DNA from: Cristatella mucedo
Taxonomy: Eukaryota > Bryozoa > Phylactolaemata > Cristatellidae
Direction of reading: 5' to 3'
Assembly: GCA_009760855.2 (NCBI GenBank)
Contig: WPIO01000023.1
Location: forward strand, 4,239,501-4,303,500
DNA: 64,000 nucleotides
A model generated the notes under the pieces. That model was not told where the DNA came from and did no database searches. It was given only the letters and a program-made list of their open reading frames with translations. The number at the start of each line of letters is the position of its first letter. Position 1 is the first letter of the stretch. Of the stretch, positions 1-40,360 are shown piece after piece. The position numbers and the translations under genes were made by a program.

Positions 1-16243
<16,243 letters not shown>

Positions 16244-16360
16244 CGGTCAAACTGCGGCAGCATCGGGCAAGGCCGGCGGCAAAAGCAGCGGCGCATCCCT
16301 GACCGCCGTGGCGGCGGCAGCAACAACGACTCACGCACTCGCCCGTAGTCGCTTTGGTGC

Positions 16361-16390
16361 GAGGCTAGCCGATCGAGACCGGCTAGCCTC
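16361..16390. repeat. Inverted repeat, 10-bp arms, in the RECQL4 3' UTR
   Basis: GAGGCTAGCC, ten-base loop, GGCTAGCCTC, about 120 bases after the stop codon. Confidence 0.8.
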
Positions 16391-16833
16391 TGACGACTGC
16401 GGTCGTTTCGGCAGAGGCAGGCCGCTTGTGCAGCTCGGGTGAGGCGAAGGAAGTCGGCTGTTGGTGAAGGCAGTCAGCAGTGGCTGGCCGTGTGTGCGGC
16501 CTCCTCACGAAATCTGTTACACGGCTTGAGCCTGCGGCTTCTCGCTGATGCCGATGCCAGCTGTCGTTGGCGGTGTGGTATGCTGGCGTTGCTTGCGTGC
16601 GCGTGCAGCGACCTCATGCAGCGGTGGCTGCTGCTGCCGGCCGGCCGGCAGCTTATCTCGGCCACTGACCGTTACCCGAGAGCCTAATGAGCTGCTGTGG
16701 CACCTTGCGTCAGCAGCACCCCCCCCCCTGCGTGCCGGGTGTGGTGGCCTGCTCGCAGCTGGCACTGGCTGGCAGCGCGGAGCTGCTGCCAGCGAGCGAA
16801 TGTGCTTGGCAGTTGTGACAGCTCTTTGTGAAT

Positions 16834-16839
16834 AATAAA
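16834..16839 (+). terminator. Candidate poly(A) signal for RECQL4
   Basis: AATAAA about 590 bases after the stop codon, the first canonical hexamer downstream. The cleavage site cannot be fixed from sequence. Confidence 0.5.
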
Positions 16840-17474
16840 TGCGAGAGCGGTCGTCAGGCGTTTACTAGGCGCACGTGGCTCTCGTTCGTTTCGCTGCCGC
16901 CGCAGCCGACGAGCTGACCGTTGGTACGATGATTGTGAGAGGCACAGGTGGTGGGAAAAGCGGCGCCGCCGCCCCGCCCCCTATGGGATGTCTTGGCCAC
17001 CCGGCGGGCTGTGCTGGCAGCGGTCAGCCTGCTGCTGCTGCTGCCGCCGCCTCAGCGGCTCGTGGCATCTATTTGGACTCGCTCGCTCGCGGCATCGTTC
17101 TTCTCTTTCTCGCTTTCCTCCTCGCCGCCCGGCTTCGCTTGTCCAGACGAAGCCCAGGGGCGGCTGTAAACTTCGGCAAAGGTTGCCAGACCCATAACCA
17201 CTTTTTATTTGTTTGTAGAGTCATTGCTCCTGCAGCAGCTTCTATTATTATTGCTCGCCTGCCGGATGAACGCTTTTAGCAGGCTGTGCATGCTGACACC
17301 GGCCAGCAGCTTTGAGGGCGGGGCTGCACTCAATCGGCAGAGGGACTGCAAAGCCGGGTCTGCGGTCCTGCGAGCAGCCATGGGCAGCCGCTTGCTCAGT
17401 CGAAGCAACAACAGCTGCTGCAGCTAGCCTTGACCCGACGAGCACCGAACCCCTTGATTAATGGAGGTCACGCA

Positions 17475-17480
17475 TTTATT
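17475..17480 (-). terminator. Candidate poly(A) signal for ADAMTS gene
   Basis: TTTATT on the plus strand reads AATAAA on the minus strand, about 1.2 kb after the stop codon. A second candidate is at 17,204-17,209. Confidence 0.4.
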
Positions 17481-18609
17481 GGCAACTGGCATGTCGACTC
17501 GTTCGTATGCCCCGGTAATAATAGCAAAGGAAGAACGAAAAGAATGAAAAATAAGTTACAACTTATAAAAAAATACTGTATGCGCTTTCGGTAAATAAAA
17601 AAAAAAGACTAGAGATATGCGTGCCGCTGCTGCCACTGCTGCTGCCGCCGCCGATGCAGGCAGGCAGGCAGTGCGGAGCCTAGCTGCAGTGGGTGCCTCG
17701 TTGCCACCTCGTGTACAGCATCGCCAGCGCCTGGCTAATAGGGGCAGCGCAGTCGACCAAAGCACCAAAGTGTAGCCGAACCGTCCGAGCAGCAACGCAG
17801 TCTCTGCCGAGGTTCTTCTCCTCGGAACGGGTTGCACCAGACCGTCCTCGGCGACCAGCAGCAGCAGCAGCAGGAGGCATATGGCCGTCGCAGAGAGGCC
17901 TGTCTCCTTTGCAAGGAAGGAAGCTCGAGGAGGAGGAGGAGGAGGCAGGTTCGGCGGGCTGCTGCCATGTGCCAGCTCGTGAGCGCACTCCTGCCTCTTT
18001 GCTTGCCCAAGAATGCCGGCCGGTGCTAGCCGGAAGTAGCCGGCCGACGTCTGGTGCAGCCCGCCATGTCGTACTCGCACGCGGTTCGTGCGGTGTGTCT
18101 GTGCGCGCGCACACAGGCATGTGTGTTTGTGTGTGTGTGTGTGTGCTCGGCACGCATAAGCTATCAAGCTATATCATCCAGTGGGTTGTCAGCCGGGCAG
18201 CAGGTCGCCATGCTTGGGCGACGGCTCGCGATGCAGCAGAGGCTTGTATGTAGGCATCACAATGCCGTCGAAGCAGGCATCGACGCCTTCGAAGCAGGAA
18301 CTCGGCGATCCAGGCTAGCCGCCGCCGCACAGGCACAGGAGGAGGAACGTGGGCAGTGAGAGGAGCACTTTCGTTTGGCTGGCGACCTCTGGCACGAGAG
18401 CGGGCGGCAGCTGCGACGCGGCGGGCAGCGATTCGACCATCCGGCGAATCGGCATCGGGTCGAGTCAAACGCTGCCGCTGTGGCCGCCGCTCTGCCCTGA
18501 CAGGTAGGTCGGCCGTGCGTGGCGGTCGGTGTGCTCACTGAGATCCGGAGCGGAGACTTCCGAAGCGGGCAGCGCTCTCTCCGCTGTCGTTGCATCGAGT
18601 GCCGTGGAG

Positions 18610-18649
18610 GACAGGCGCTGGCGGCAGCTCGCCGCCGCCAGCGCCTGTC
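18610..18649. repeat. Perfect inverted repeat, 16-bp arms, 8-base loop
   Basis: GACAGGCGCTGGCGGC and its exact reverse complement. It lies just past the ADAMTS stop, so the predicted 3' UTR would carry a stable stem. Confidence 0.92.
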
Positions 18650-18683
18650 GTAGTCGCTGGCGATGTCGGCGGCCGGCGCGAGC

Positions 18684-31108
<12,425 letters not shown>

Positions 31109-31735
31109 CTAAAACGAGCGAGCATCCGCTCGGCTCGGCAGGCGAGTCGCGGGCGCCGCGCGCGTCTCGACAGGGGGTGGGTGGGGGCCAGCGCGCCCGT
31201 GCATTCACCGGCCGACAAAGAAAGAGAAGCCGAAAGTCATTCACGGCCGCCGACGCCGAGCGTGAATGGCGGGTCCGTCTACGCGGGAAAGTCTCTGTAC
31301 ATATACATAGAAGTCCCTGTATCTATTTGCAGTTGCAGAGCGCGAGCCGGGTAGCAATCCGCGTCCGCGACACTCATTGGCCGAATGCTCATTCACCGAT
31401 TTAGCTCGCCGGCGCCGGGGCGAGGTCGCGGGTGCGAATGTAGCCGCAGTCCGGCGTCGTCGCCGAGGGGGCGGGGCAGGATTATTGTCGCACACTCGCT
31501 AGCACCTCGGCGTTTGCCAGCTTCGAACGGCACGGCTTGGCGCGCCGCACGGAGTGACCGCGGTGGCAGCGAGCCACCGAAGCTAAAACCGTCGCCGCGG
31601 CCAGCAGCGGCTCGTTCGGGGGGGGGTGGAGTTTCGATCCTCGGGGTTTCAGAGCTGTCGCCGCCGCCGCAGCCGCCGAGTGAGTCCGCGGGCGCTCCTA
31701 CGGCGGCGGCCCGAGACGCGTCCAGAGCTCCTGGG

Positions 31736-31776
31736 CCGCGGTAGCCGGCGCCGCTCACCGGCGCCGGCTACCGCGG
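31736..31776. repeat. Perfect inverted repeat, 18-bp arms, 5-base loop
   Basis: CCGCGGTAGCCGGCGCCG, CTCAC, then the exact reverse complement, in the CpG-rich region. Confidence 0.93.
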
Positions 31777-33849
31777 TCCCTCTCACATGTCTACTAATTA
31801 CGCGGGTACCTTCGCACGGTAAAACTCCGCTAATGACCTAATAGCTTTGTTGAATATACGGATACGGTGGGAAACTGCGGGATGAGTCGCTTCAGTAAGT
31901 AAAACCTGGAGGGAAATCTGCTAGCCATCTATCGCTCCCCCCCCCCCCCAATATACGGGCTGGCCTTGCTAATTAGGAGCCTCCTCTGGACAGCGCCTAT
32001 CTGGAAGACTCCTATCTGGTCTGACGAGACTCTCAAAACGTCCGCCACTCGCATCCGTCTCGTCCGTCGTCGCTCGGCGGCCACCGGTGGCACCGCCGGC
32101 GTCGCTGCCACCCCCCCCCCCCGCTGTCTCCGTCGAGATGCTCTGTGTCCTACGAGGGACCGCCGCCGCCGGCGACCGTCTCGCCGGCGGCAGCGGCGAG
32201 CCAGCCAGGAGCGTCCGCGCCCTGCCCTGCGAGATGGGCGGGCCTCGCCAGCGCGCCCGGCGAGCGCGGGAGCGGTGGAGGCCGCTGGCGCTCGCTTACC
32301 TGAGCTGCTGGAATCCACCGTCGCTGCAGCCGAAGTCAAGTGGATCTACAAAATGCAGGCGCCCCGCACGTTGCTCAGCTCAGCGGGGAGCGCTGGCGCT
32401 GGCGCGGCGACGTGCGCTCGCCCGCTCGTGTGCAGGCCGCCTCGCCCGCTCGTGTGCAGGCCGCCTCCTGCCGGGCCGGCGGGAGGCGCCGGCGGGCGGG
32501 CTCGGCAGCTGCCTCGCGTACCGCCAGTAGCACGTAGCAGATGCAGCCCCAGATGCACGGCATTTCTCAGCTCCTACTCGACTCCTCGACTCTAAGCTGC
32601 CAACCGCGCAGTCTGCACGCGCGTCCAGGTCTGATGGGCAGTCCGCGCTCGGCCGCAGCTTTATCCGCTGAATGGAGGAGCCCTTCCAGCCAATGGCGGC
32701 GCGCGACGCGCTTGATTGGTGGATCGTCGGCTGAGCTGCTAGCTGTGGCCTCCGCACTCAAAGGCTGCGGCTTTGAAATGCCGCCCGCTCGCCGGCCGAA
32801 GGTGCTCTGGGGCGACGGCAGGTCATCAGATGCTGCGATAAACGCGGCTGACCGGTACGAGGGCTAGCGGCGACGCTGGAGGCGATGGCGGCGTCGAAAG
32901 CTATCGGACCCACCGGCCACCGCTGGACGCACAGTCGCCCCCGCAGAGGCCGCTTCGTCGCTACTCTCACGACTAGCTGCCGAAGCTGCGCCCCGCTTCG
33001 GAAGAGGGTCTGCAGCGGCAGCGTCGGTGGCGGGCGCGCTCTCATGCCGTGCTCAGTTTTTCAGTCCGGTGCGGGCCTCCCGCGATGCGCACGGCCCCAT
33101 CAACGAATGCCACCCAGGGCTAAACGGCGTTCGGTGTTTATTTTAAACGCCCTTTGCACCGCTGACCAGTTCTCGCTCGGTCGAAGGCCTCGGCCGCCGC
33201 AGTCGCTCCGACGGCTGCGTGAGTGGCGTGGGTGAGTGGCGTGGCCGACGTGGACTGCGCCGCTGCCGGCGTGGACGCGCGGCGTCCGACTCACCGGCAT
33301 CTGCACGGGCGTGTAGGTCTCGGCGGCAGCAAAGTGGGGATAAGGTCAACCGGGCGGCCGACCAACGGCTCCGGCTCGGCAGCGGGGCAGCTGCGGCCAT
33401 CCGACTGGCCAGCGCTACGCCGCTACTCTCGCTCGGCGCCGCTACTCTCGCTCGGCGGAGCCTGCGCCGGCCTCCCCGTCACCCAACCGCCCTTGCTGGG
33501 CTGCTGGCCCGGTTGCTGGGCTGCTGCCGGCAATGGCACCTCGGGCTGCCGACACGGCTGCTGGCAACTCTCGTGGCGTTGCCCGCTCTCCGTCCTCGAA
33601 TGCACCTCGCATGCACCTCGCATGCACGGTGTCTGCTTCCTACTCTGAAGGACTTCGCCGGAGGAGTTTCCTCGGCTTCATTCTACGCCCGCCTTGTTCT
33701 TATCTCCACTAGACAGCCTAAGCGGTTCAAGTCGACGTCTGCCACAAATCCCGTCAGCCTTTTCCACTTCTTTCCCTACTCGTCACGCCTAATCTTCCCT
33801 GCGCCTCGGCTGAGCAGACAGAACTAATATACGCGTATAAATATACCGG

Positions 33850-33851
<2 letters not shown>

Positions 33852-33884
<33 letters not shown>
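33852..33884 (+). repeat. (AT)n microsatellite
   Basis: About 33 bp of AT repeat. Confidence 0.95.
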
Positions 33885-33887
<3 letters not shown>

Positions 33888-34204
33888 TCCATATTTATGT
33901 ATGCATATTTATATGCACGTGCGTCTCCGCGTATTTATTTATTTGTTTAGCGAACGCATCGAACCAATAGCCGCACGGTGGCGTCGGCAGCAGTCAACTC
34001 TGAAACAACGGCGGACTGCTCTCCATGCTTTCGAGCTCGGTGCCCTAGCTAGGGAACCTGCGCTGCTGCTCGTGACGTCGTCGTGCGATCCTCAGCGAGC
34101 GCCCGGCGGCTGGTGCATCTCCCGCGTCGCGAGACGGCTAACGGTACGAGCGGCGGGAGCCTCGCAGCAGCCGCGTTGTTGCGTCCGCGTTCGCCATGTA
34201 CTTG

Positions 34205-34262
34205 CAACTCAATTTTTATAGCGCCCAAGAGAACTTAATCTCTAGCCAGGCGGCGCTTCGCC
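34205..34262 (-). repeat. Possible SINE-A/LINE tail fragment
   Basis: AACTCAATTTTTATAGCGCC, AAGAGAACTTAATCTCTAG is the minus-strand version of the shared element end (AGATTAAGTTCTCTTGGGCGC). Short and diverged. Confidence 0.5.
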
Positions 34263-35259
34263 TACGCCGGGAGGCTCGATCTCGGTGGCTTAATGCGAGA
34301 GAGCTCGACCGATGGGCAAAACGAGGGCGGCCTCTACCCTTCGCGACGGTCTCCTCGTTAGCGGGTGAACGTCGGCTAGCGAGACTGCCGCTACCACCGC
34401 CGCCGCCACGACGGCAGTAAATATACTTCGCCGAGCTTATGAGAGCCGAGCCACCGAACACGCACCGCCATTTATCGCCATCATGCCGCCATTTAGCACC
34501 ATCGCGCTGCCATTTAGCCCCGACGCTCGCGATCGGCGCCTTTACGACGCCCTACTGCGATTCCGACCCTGCACCTACGGTCGCCGCTCTCTGCCATCGG
34601 CGCCTGCGGCGGCGGCGGCGGCGGCGGCTTCGAAGAGCCGGCGTTTAGCGGAGACCGGATCGCACCTCGAGCTTTAAGGCTACCCGCTGGCTCTCATCGG
34701 CTTGCTGTCAGCCGACGAGAGGCTTCGCTGCCGCGATCATGCGTGGCTATCGGCTGGTAGATAGCGAGACGGACGAGCCGACGAAAGGCCCCGCTAGGCT
34801 GCTGCTTGCGCATGCTCGCGCCCGCTCGCGGACCACGCGATGCATATTTCGTCTAGCGGAAATCGAATCGCGGCATCTCGCCGAGCGCCCGCTAAGCCGC
34901 CGCCGCCGTCGGCCACCGTCGGCCGGCGTTCGCCTCCGCCGCCGCGCGGTACCGTCGTCGCGACGCGGAATGCGCAACCGGATCCGCTCGGCGCCACCAC
35001 GAGAGTTTACCATGTCCGCTGTGGGGCTGCTTTGGCATTCGGCGAGCGGACGGCCGCTCGTCGCGTCTCTCGGATCGTCTCGTCTGCCTGATGCGTCGCG
35101 CTCCACCGATGCGACCCCTCGGGAGGCCCGGCGAGGCGTCGGCTTCGCTTATGGTTGCGAAACGCTTCGGAGCCACCGCCCCCTCGGCCGCAGCCGCCTT
35201 TTCGCAGAAGGCATTTCGCATCCCTTCGTCCTGCTCCGCAGCCACAGCCGCCACCGCTG

Positions 35260-35260
35260 T

Positions 35261-35299
<39 letters not shown>
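35260..35299 (+). repeat. (CAG)n microsatellite
   Basis: Thirteen CAG/GCA units. The poly-Gln, poly-Ala or poly-Leu frames across it are not evidence of coding. Confidence 0.97.
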
Positions 35300-36334
35300 C
35301 CCTCCCTAAGCTTTTCCCTCCGCACCTCCGCGACTAGAGCTGCGGGTTCTTCCGCCTCTGGTCTTCGTCAGCAGCCGCCCCCTTGTCATTGGCCGAAAAA
35401 AGCGAGCGCGAAAAGGCGACTGAGAGTGGAGCAAAACCAGCGCTCAGTCGAGACTCGATCTCGAGCAGACGCGCCGCCTAACGAGCGATCGCCACCGCCA
35501 ATGCCGCCACCGCCACCAGCGATCTGACGTCTGCTCTCTAACATTCGACGTCGCGACGCTGCCCCGACTGACGTTCGTCGTCGGGGGCCACAGCGCTCAT
35601 GCGCAGGCGCTCTCGAACTAGCGACGGCTAGCCCTCTGCAACAGGGAGCCGGGCTAGAGCGGCGGCGGCGGCTCTTCTGCCACTGCTGCTCTGAGAGCTC
35701 AGAGCCCCATAGCAGCCCCCGACGCAGCCCCACGCCGCTCGTGCGGCACCGATGAGAGGCAGCACTTACCAGCACTAAAGCCGCGGCAGCGGTGAGCGAT
35801 CGGCGGCCAGCGGGGGCTTCGGCGTGGCGCCGAAATCCACGGCGGCGGCTGGAAGTAGTCGTTCCTGACATCGTCACTGCTCGTCGCCGGGAAGAAAACG
35901 TGCTCAACTGAGAAAGAGCGGCAGCGGTGGCGTACGTCGGGTTCGCACCCGAAGATAGCTTTGGAAGCAGCCAGCAGCTGCCGTGGCACTGCTGCCAGAC
36001 AGAGGCGAAGGAGATGAGAGGCCGCCCCGCTTGCAGCCAGCCAGCCAGCCCCCCCCCCCGGAGCGAGCGGAGGATGCAGATAAGCAAGCAGTCGGCTGCG
36101 CTGGGGATAAGTGGCCCGGCCCGTCGGAAGGAAAGATTGAAATGCCAGTACTCGGCAGAGGACTCGGCAACGCCGCTGCGAGATCTCCGGCGGCCCGGAA
36201 GACGGGCGACGGCGAGCGATGGCTGAATCCGAAAGCGGACCCGCTGGCCTCGACCGCCGAAGCGTTTCGCCCTTCGTGATTTCGTAACCCGTAGCGAAAC
36301 TGCTGGACGAGGCTTTGGGCGGTGGCTCGGCCGT

Positions 36335-36335
36335 C

Positions 36336-36402
<67 letters not shown>
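36335..36402 (+). repeat. (CAG)n microsatellite, about 22 units
   Basis: Pure CAG/GCA run of 68 bp in the CpG-rich region. Confidence 0.97.
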
Positions 36403-36403
<1 letters not shown>

Positions 36404-36861
36404 CACCGCCGTAGGCCCAATTTGTCGACGCCCCAGCGACGGACCGACGATATCTGCGAGCGCTTGGACGCCAATGAAGACGTCGTCTAAGGCAGCCGGG
36501 CACGACTGGCTGGCGAAAGTGAAGGGAGGCTACGCTCCGCTGCGCCAGATCGTCGAGCCTCGAGCGGCGGCGTCTAGGGCTCGGCGTCGGGATTGGCGAG
36601 AGCCGGCCAAGCGGCGAGCCCATTTCTGGAGCGCGCCCCGCTGGGGTTCCGCGCGTCTCTAGCGAGGCGGCTTCAAAGATGGCGGCCCCCTCTCGGCAAC
36701 GGCGCCGCGCCATCGCGGTCGTACGACAAGATCGCCGGTCGCCACTCACCTAACTCTCGCTCCGCACACTCCCTCCCTAGCTTTGCGAGGCGATAAATGG
36801 CGAGCGAGCTGTCAGCAGCCGAACTCGAGCCGCGGCCGACGACGACTCCGCCTAAAAGAAT

Positions 36862-36950
36862 ACAAATGAATAATAGTAATACATTTGATATAGCACCCTC
36901 AGAGAACTCGATCTCTTTCTAGGCACTTGACATCTGCTGCAAAGGAAGCA
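36862..36950 (-). mobile_element. TTA-tailed LINE 3' end fragment
   Basis: AATAATAGTAATACATTTGA, TATAGCACCCTCAGAGAACT, CTCTTTCTAGGCACTT: reverse complement of the family's tail. Ends near GCTGCAAAGGAAGC. Confidence 0.75.
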
Positions 36951-36986
36951 CGGTCGAATGAAGTCTCGCGAGATTCGCGCTCGCGA

Positions 36987-37025
36987 CAGCTCCGTCCGCT
37001 TCGAGACGCGCCTCGGACGGAGCTG
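36987..37025. repeat. Inverted repeat, about 11-bp arms
   Basis: AGCTCCGTCCG and CGGACGGAGCT separated by about 15 bases. Confidence 0.75.
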
Positions 37026-37088
37026 CAGCTGAGCAGCTTTGTCTGCTGAGTCGTTGCTAAGTCTTCTCTAAAGTCGTGGATCCCCCAG

Positions 37089-37130
37089 TTTTGGCATCGC
37101 ATACACCGATAGGTGTATGCGATGCCAAAA
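37089..37130. repeat. Perfect inverted repeat, 19-bp arms, 4-base loop
   Basis: TTTTGGCATCGCATACACC, GATA, then its reverse complement, followed by a further CGCATAC echo at about 37,150. Confidence 0.95.
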
Positions 37131-37201
37131 GCAAAAGCAAAAACATACATCGCATACCTCTCAAGTAGGACAGAATGTAGGTAGAAAGCAAGACTCTCCG
37201 C

Positions 37202-37261
37202 CTGAACCCGGCTTAATGCTTACCATTAAGCCGTCTGAACCCGGCTTAATGCTTACCATTA
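37202..37261. repeat. 33-bp-period direct repeat containing a hairpin
   Basis: CTGAACCCGGCTTAATGCTT plus ACCATTA occurs twice. The first copy also forms CGGCTTAATG/CATTAAGCCG around CTTAC. Confidence 0.9.
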
Positions 37262-37664
37262 TCGAAGGTTAATCGGCGTGTATAAGCATGGGCATTGTGC
37301 TAACCCAGGCGGCCTCCTTGCCAACCTCATCGTATGCTCCATAGCAGCCATCGTTTATTAAACTGCTGCAGTAAAGTGACGGTACAGTGAAAGTCGGCTG
37401 ATTCAGCGGCCTCATTTACGCGGCGACGGCGAGAGAGCCCTGGCACTTTTCAGCACTGGCTACGCTCTATTGTCTGAGACTGAACTTGCACTCCGAGACC
37501 TGGGTCGCGGAGTTGCAGTGCCTTATCGGGGTAGTGACACCCAGTGGTACTGCTCTGCTGACACGAAATGGTTTCGCGCGTGGCTAGGAATGAAGCACAG
37601 GCGAAAGAAGCATAGAGGGCTGCAGCCAACCGCAGTGCCCCCCCCCCCCCAGGTCTCAGCCCCG

Positions 37665-37768
37665 GGGTAAGATGCTCGCTCTTCGCGATCCAGGTCGTGA
37701 GCAAGCGGGATCGATGGCCGCCAAGGCTCTTCTGCCGCCCAATAAATGAGGCTGTTGGAACAGCTGAC
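37665..37768 (+). repeat. SINE-B fragment
   Basis: GATCCAGGTCGTGAGCAAGC, then GCCGCCAAGGCTCTTCTGCC and AATAAATGAGGCTGTTGGAACAGCTGA match the SINE-B 3' body. Confidence 0.65.
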
Positions 37769-38849
37769 CCTTACTTTATTTTTGCATTCGCCCACGCCGA
37801 CTAGTCAACTCTATTGCAAAGTAGTAGAGCTGTTAATTTTTCAGCTGCAGCTCTCCGGCCTAGGACTGGTTCGCTGAGAAAATTCGAGCAACCGAAGAGA
37901 AGCTCTGACTCGAACGCCTTCCGCATCGAAGGGCGCTCCGACCTCCTTCCGGCTTCGCACCCACTTGCTCGAACGCGCACACTGCCGATCGCGAAGACCA
38001 GTGTTTTCGCTGCGCGTCGCTTCGGCCTGCAACTGCTGCTCGTAATAGTGCAGCCGTCAGCTGTGCCTCTATGCGGCGACAAGCAAGGACTTTTCGTGTC
38101 AGTCACCCAGCTAAGACTAGAGGACTCGTGGCTCGCGGCCGGAGGCTAAACTTGAGGGAGGCCGGCCTTCGAGAGCTCGTCAGTATTAGGAAGCTGCACG
38201 GTATTCGGAACGGCGTGCACCGCTGCCCGAAATCCTCATCCGCCATTAGGGTAGCTGCAGTGAGGCCGTTAGATAACTTCCTAGTTTTTATCCGATTACT
38301 GAGTCTCAGTCCTTATTGGCCTTCTCGGCGGATACAGCCAGGAATTCTCTGAGGGTGGCCGAACCTCGATTACGCCGGAATCAGGCCATCGCGGTCTTGA
38401 GAGAAACGCTGCTTCCGCTGCCACGCTTAAAGAGGGCTGCGATCAGGCAGCCCCACCTTGCGCCACCCTGTAGACCCCCGACCTCCTTGGCACCGACAAC
38501 GAGGCTCTCCATTTGGTCGTCGGGCGAGCAATCGCCCAAGCTCAACCGAACCTCAGCTTCCTTGGACATCGCCTCTCGAGACCGTAAATTTCGAAAGAAA
38601 TGCAACCAGCTAGAAGGACTGGGCACCGAACGCAAGCAGCTTCGCATCATGGCTTCGATCCGCTACTTGCTTTATCAAGCGGACGCTTGACTGAGCAACG
38701 GCTCAATCCCCGAGATTCGCACCTCCAGCTGGCCTCCACAACCATACTTTCGGTACTCTTCACTCGTTTACCCAGACTGCTTCTCGCTGCTCCACTCAGA
38801 TGCCTCGCTGCGCGTTCAAGCTACGTATGACGTTCTGCTCAGCTCAAGG

Positions 38850-38853
<4 letters not shown>
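37769..38853. other. Unassigned region
   Basis: About 1.1 kb of non-repetitive sequence with only short, unsupported open frames. Confidence 0.5.

Positions 38854-38914
<61 letters not shown>
38854..38914 (+). repeat. (CT)n microsatellite
   Basis: About 61 bp of CT repeat. Confidence 0.95.
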
Positions 38915-38917
<3 letters not shown>

Positions 38918-39179
38918 CGCTCTTTGTATGTAGAAGCAGAAAGGCAGGGGCGTGCTAGTTCAAACCGCCACTTGCCACTGGCTGGGTATTGACAATTTAA
39001 CATGTAAAGTCAGCCATGTCACGATCGTTGCTTGAAAATATTAGCAGTTCTTTTATTAAGATGCTTGGAGCCGGATAGGTCGTGATCTGTAGCTTATATA
39101 TTATAAAAAGCCGTCTGAATGGGTTAGTAGTCTGCCGAAATTTACAGCCCATCCGGTGCACATGTAGCCTCTGTGAAAT

Positions 39180-39258
39180 ATGCATATATATATATATATA
39201 TATATATACATTTTTGTTTATACTTATATGTATAGCTTGTATATATAATATATATTTA
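39180..39258 (+). repeat. AT-rich microsatellite
   Basis: (TA)n runs, about 30 bp then shorter blocks to 39,258. Confidence 0.9.
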
Positions 39259-39261
39259 AGG

Positions 39262-39592
39262 ACACTAACGTTGTATCAAGGTGTGAGTGTTGGCGATCAC
39301 TGCCACGAGAAGCTGCGGCTCTGCAAGTCCTAGACTGTGGAACTAACTTCCACAATTCTTACGCAACATCTGCTCTCTTACTACCGACTATGGCACATCC
39401 TTTCCAGCCATCCTGAGCTGCTACTTCCACGCTACTCACTACCTCAACCGCCCTTCTGACTCAACTGTGCTTCTATCTCAGATCTCACTTTCTCTTTTTA
39501 CTCGAGATGAAGTCTTTTGGCTACCGAATGCGTACCGAGAGTCGCTCAGGCTGTGAGTGTGCTATATAGAAAACTCTCCTGACTAGCACCTA
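39262..39592 (+). mobile_element. ATTAC-tailed LINE, 3' fragment of RT ORF and UTR
   Basis: TAGACTGTGGAAC, CTTCCACAATTCTTACGCAA, GCTACTTCCACGCTACTCAC and GGCTACCGAATGCGTACCGA parallel the end of the 47.2-48.4 kb element on the opposite strand. Stops and indels break the frame. Ends before the ATTAC tail. Confidence 0.85.
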
Positions 39593-40212
39593 CTTAGTCT
39601 GAGTGGCCTTGCGGATTATAGCCTAGTGCGTCCACGCGGCTTCTACGATTCGTTAGCTGTGAGAGCGCTAGATTCGCGAGCATCTGTCGCGTGCGGAGGC
39701 TGCGGGCCGTGAACTGGGCAGGCGCAGGGCACCTCGGAGGGGCACTCGGTGCCTGTCGCTCGGAGTCTCGGCGTAGCGAGCGCGCTTTTGCCGCCAAGGA
39801 GATCCACCGAGGCGAACCGAGGCGAACCGAAAGAGATCGGCGGGCGCGCTGGGACCTCGGCCTCCGCCGCCGGGCGAAGCTCCGCGAGTGGCACGAGGGC
39901 TCGGGCACTCTTCGCTGCAGCGGCTGCAGCAGTTTCGCCGCTCTGAGAAGTGTTTGCCGTGCGGCTTACGCCGAGGCGGTGAGCGAGCGTGTCAGATATT
40001 TTCGGCGCCCGCGTGTCCGACTCGCTAGCAAGCCTACATGTCGGTTGCGTCATCGGCCGCCGCGCGGCGGCCGCCGACGTCCCGACACCCCCCCACCAGC
40101 GGCTGTGAGAACGGCAGAGACGACGGTAGTGGTACCGGCAGCAGAGAAAGCCGCGGGCCTCGCGACAGATCAGGTCGTGGTTATTTACCCTGTACGGGCT
40201 ACACGATTGCTG

Positions 40213-40360
40213 CGGCGGTTAGGCCCAGTGGTCAAGGTGCTCGAACCGACCAAGGTCTGGCCGAGGTCGTGGCCTCTAGCCCCGTGGCAAATGTGAAGCG
40301 CCCGAGTAGAGATTAAGGCGTACATGCAAATGAATCGTATTATATTATATTATATTGTGA
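40213..40360 (+). repeat. SINE-A copy
   Basis: GGCCCAGTGGTCAAGGTGCT (A-box side), GGCCGAGGTCGTGGCCTCTAGCCCC (B-box side), AGTAGAGATTAAGGCG, CAAATGAATCG, then a (TATTA)n tail. Confidence 0.78.

Larger units (their letters stand above)
16860..18683. other. Convergent intergenic region / ADAMTS 3' UTR
   Basis: 1.8 kb between the two gene ends. On the minus strand, AATAAA signals lie at 17,475-17,480 and 17,204-17,209. A perfect 16-bp-arm inverted repeat is at 18,610-18,649. No separate gene recognised. Confidence 0.6.
31109..37080. other. CpG-rich region upstream of ADAMTS, no exon identified
   Basis: About 6 kb, clearly richer in CG dinucleotides and GC than flanking DNA. Many overlapping open frames occur on both strands with runs of Arg, Ala and Pro, as expected by chance in such composition. 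It could hold the ADAMTS promoter and signal-peptide exon, but none could be defended. Includes CAG arrays, an AT array and hairpins listed separately. Confidence 0.5.

Noticed and set aside
35007-35300. Poly-Leu N-terminus resembling a signal peptide
   Set aside because: Arises from the (CAG)n array read on the minus strand; no link to a downstream exon.
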